Of a stretch of 35,617 nucleotides of DNA, positions 34,337 through 35,617 are shown piece by piece. Below the pieces are notes generated by a model. That model ran no database searches and was not told the origin of the DNA. It saw only the letters and a program-made list of their open reading frames with translations. The stretch spans positions 1 to 35,617 of the forward strand of contig CAZOHN010000013.1 in NCBI GenBank assembly GCA_964579325.1. Reading direction: 5' to 3'. The position numbers and the translations under genes were made by a program. Within the stretch, counting starts at the first letter, position 1; each line of letters opens with the position of its first letter. This DNA is from CAZOHN01 sp964579325 (GTDB lineage: Bacteria > Pseudomonadota > Alphaproteobacteria > Rhodobacterales > Rhodobacteraceae).

Positions 34337-34487
34337 CCTGTTCCGTGACTACCTCTTGCCAGCACAGTCTCGTGATGCCGCCGAGACAGCGCGCCATTCG
34401 ACCCCGCAACTCCTTTTTAGAGAACGATAACTTGCCCATTGGGTCGAATCCAGTGCTAACAGGGTGCGGGGAAGGATGGAGACGGTG
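34337..34487. promoter_or_regulatory. divergent intergenic region of the glycan gene group
   Basis: These 151 bases separate the minus-strand glycan genes from the plus-strand GT92-like gene. The stretch 34410-34445 is notably AT-richer than its surroundings (CTTTTTAGAGAACGATAACT), the likely promoter zone. No defined operator was recognised. Confidence 0.4.
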
Positions 34488-35417
34488 ATGCTGGGACTGT
34501 TTCGCAGGGGCGAGCGGATCAGCTCGCGTATCGACATCGTGCCACCACTGTCATCGGCGGGGCGATCCGGTTTGGCCGTGGTCGCGGTCGTTCGTGACGA
34601 GGCGGCGACCGTGGCCGACTGGATCTGGTTCCACCGGCGCGCCGGAGTCCGACGGTTCTTCCTCTACGACAACGGGTCGACGGACGGCACGGCCGAGGCC
34701 GCACTCGACGCCGGACAAGGCGATGTGACGGTCGTGCCATGGCGTCTGTCGGCGCGGCTCGTCCGACCCGGCGTGACGTTGCACCAGCAGGAACTGGCCT
34801 ATGCGCATGCGATCGGTACTTTCGGCGGCGACTTCCGCTGGATGGCGCTGATCGACTTGGACGAGTACCTGTTTCCGTCCAGTGCGGACAATCTCGAAGC
34901 TGTGCTGGACGCGCTCGGGGGCTACACGAACGTCTCGGTACCCTGGTCGATGTTCGGCGTTCACGGAGGCGGCGCGGAGCGCACGAACCCTCCGTGGACC
35001 TGCACCGTCCGCGCACGCGAGTCCCGCGGTGCCCTCTTGAACTTCAAGTGCATTGTCGACCCGTGCGACGTCGTTCGGGTGAGCGTGCACAAGTTCTGGA
35101 CCAGAACCATGGGACCCGACAGCGTGAACGCGGCTGGCACGCGGGCGCACTACAAGCGACGGGGCACGCCCGAATTTCTCTCGGCGAAGGCGATCCGGCT
35201 GAACCACTACTGTCCACTGGCGGAAGAGGAGATCGGGTCGAAACTCTCGAAGGGCGCGGTTTCCGGGATGTCGAGCTTGCGGCGCGGAACGCTCCTGCGT
35301 GAGCGGTCCAGCGCGATCCGCAAGGACATGATCGAAGATCGCGCGGCAATCGAATTCATCGAACGAACCGGGGGCCTGGGCGGTTTCCCGACCGTGACGT
35401 TCGCGCAGGCCCGCTAG
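34488..35417 (+). CDS. GT92-like glycosyltransferase with an integrase-derived C-terminal tail
   Basis: A 309-residue cytoplasmic glycosyltransferase. The N-terminal GT-A fold has VVRDEAATVADWIWFHRRAG (34-53), FFLYDNGSTDGT (57-68) and the metal-binding DLDEYLFP (123-130), the standard set of GT92/DUF23-type enzymes. NFKCIV and LNHYCPLAEEE follow. The start at 34488 has GGAG six bases upstream; in-frame ATG 34476 and GTG 34464 are alternatives. The last 14 residues (GLGGFPTVTFAQAR) are not glycosyltransferase-like; they match the N-terminal region of P4-type integrases, whose remnant continues after the stop. The original C-terminus has therefore probably been replaced by a recombination event. 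Confidence 0.83.
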   Translation: MLGLFRRGERISSRIDIVPPLSSAGRSGLAVVAVVRDEAATVADWIWFHRRAGVRRFFLYDNGSTDGTAEAALDAGQGDVTVVPWRLSARLVRPGVTLHQQELAYAHAIGTFGGDFRWMALIDLDEYLFPSSADNLEAVLDALGGYTNVSVPWSMFGVHGGGAERTNPPWTCTVRARESRGALLNFKCIVDPCDVVRVSVHKFWTRTMGPDSVNAAGTRAHYKRRGTPEFLSAKAIRLNHYCPLAEEEIGSKLSKGAVSGMSSLRRGTLLRERSSAIRKDMIEDRAAIEFIERTGGLGGFPTVTFAQAR

Positions 35418-35617
35418 AAGGCCGGGGAGGCGCGCGACAAGATCGAGCGGGGGATCGACCCGGTAGGAGAGCGCAAGGCCTCCAAGGCCGCGCTGGTGGC
35501 CGCCTCGCACCGGGGCTGACCTTCGAGAAGGCTGGGCGGAAGTGCCCTGGCGCGAAACTCGATGCCTTCAAGAACGCCAAGCATCGCCAGCAATGGGAGA
35601 ACACGCTGGCGACCTAC
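35373..35617 (+). pseudogene. P4-type tyrosine integrase remnant (frameshifted, truncated, continues past window)
   Basis: In one frame the translation reads GLGGFPTVTFAQAR, stop (TAG at 35415), then KAGEARDKIERGIDPVGERK, the usual end of the DUF4102 arm-binding domain of P4/CP4-like integrases. After HRG the frame hits TGA (35517-35519); shifting by one base restores LTFEKAGRK and KLDAFKNAKHRQQWENTLATY, the start of the core-binding domain. The gene thus lacks its first 40-60 codons, has an internal stop, and carries an apparent 1-base deletion near 35514-35519. Three independent lesions mark it as inactive unless a sequencing error is involved. It probably marks an old genomic-island boundary. 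Confidence 0.82.

Noticed and set aside
34436..34460. A GGGTCGAATCC stretch resembling a tRNA T-arm or an att core
   Set aside because: It lacks one T of the standard GGTTCGAATCC, and no acceptor or anticodon arm can be built around it. Likely coincidence.

Overview
The window is GC-rich and densely packed. Overlapping ATGA or TGATG gene junctions are common. Three things point to an alphaproteobacterium of the Rhodobacterales (Paracoccus/Roseobacter-like): a nitrous-oxide reductase cluster in nosCRZDFYLX order, a Tat-targeted clade I NosZ, and many ABC, LysR and Tat-dependent redox genes. This placement is inferred from gene content and order; no 16S or other marker gene is present.

Layout. 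(1) Positions 1-904, minus: N-terminal part of a P1B-type metal ATPase, cut by the window edge. (2) Positions 994-12112, minus: an eleven-gene aromatic catabolic unit. It holds a TfdB-type FAD hydroxylase, two intradiol dioxygenases of the hydroxyquinol/catechol type, a PcpA/LinE-like extradiol (hydro)quinone dioxygenase, an alpha/beta hydrolase, a maleylacetate reductase and a complete branched-chain-amino-acid-type ABC importer. A divergent LysR regulator (12201-13151) shares an 88-bp promoter region with it. (3) Positions 13402-17663, minus: a second redox operon with a large Tat-exported FAD dehydrogenase, an unrecognised 318-residue beta-sandwich-like protein, an exported diheme cytochrome c and a small exported protein. 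A second divergent LysR gene lies at 18174-19130. (4) Positions 19171-29759: aquaporin Z and an NsrR-like Rrf2 regulator on the minus strand, then nosC-R-Z-D-F-Y-L-X on the plus strand with an FNR/Nnr-type box between the two divergent units. (5) Positions 30042-31482, minus: an AraC regulator followed by a VOC protein. (6) Positions 31591-35414: a surface-glycan-like group (polysaccharide pyruvyl transferase, sulfotransferase-like protein, short amidohydrolase-like protein, and a divergent GT92-like glycosyltransferase). (7) Positions 35373-35617: a decayed P4-type integrase whose first codons form the C-terminal tail of the glycosyltransferase.

How the genes may work together. In unit 2, imported phenolics could be hydroxylated to hydroxyquinol, opened by an intradiol dioxygenase to maleylacetate and reduced to 3-oxoadipate. 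Hydroquinone-type substrates could enter through the PcpA/LinE-like enzyme and converge on the same maleylacetate reductase. Unit 3 looks like a periplasmic dehydrogenase passing electrons to a c-type cytochrome. Lying next to the ring-cleavage unit, it is the best candidate here for an undescribed system, perhaps oxidising an alicyclic or aromatic precursor before uptake. The nos cluster gives terminal N2O respiration. The right end looks like the scar of a genomic island.

No rRNA, tRNA, CRISPR array or intact insertion sequence was recognised.
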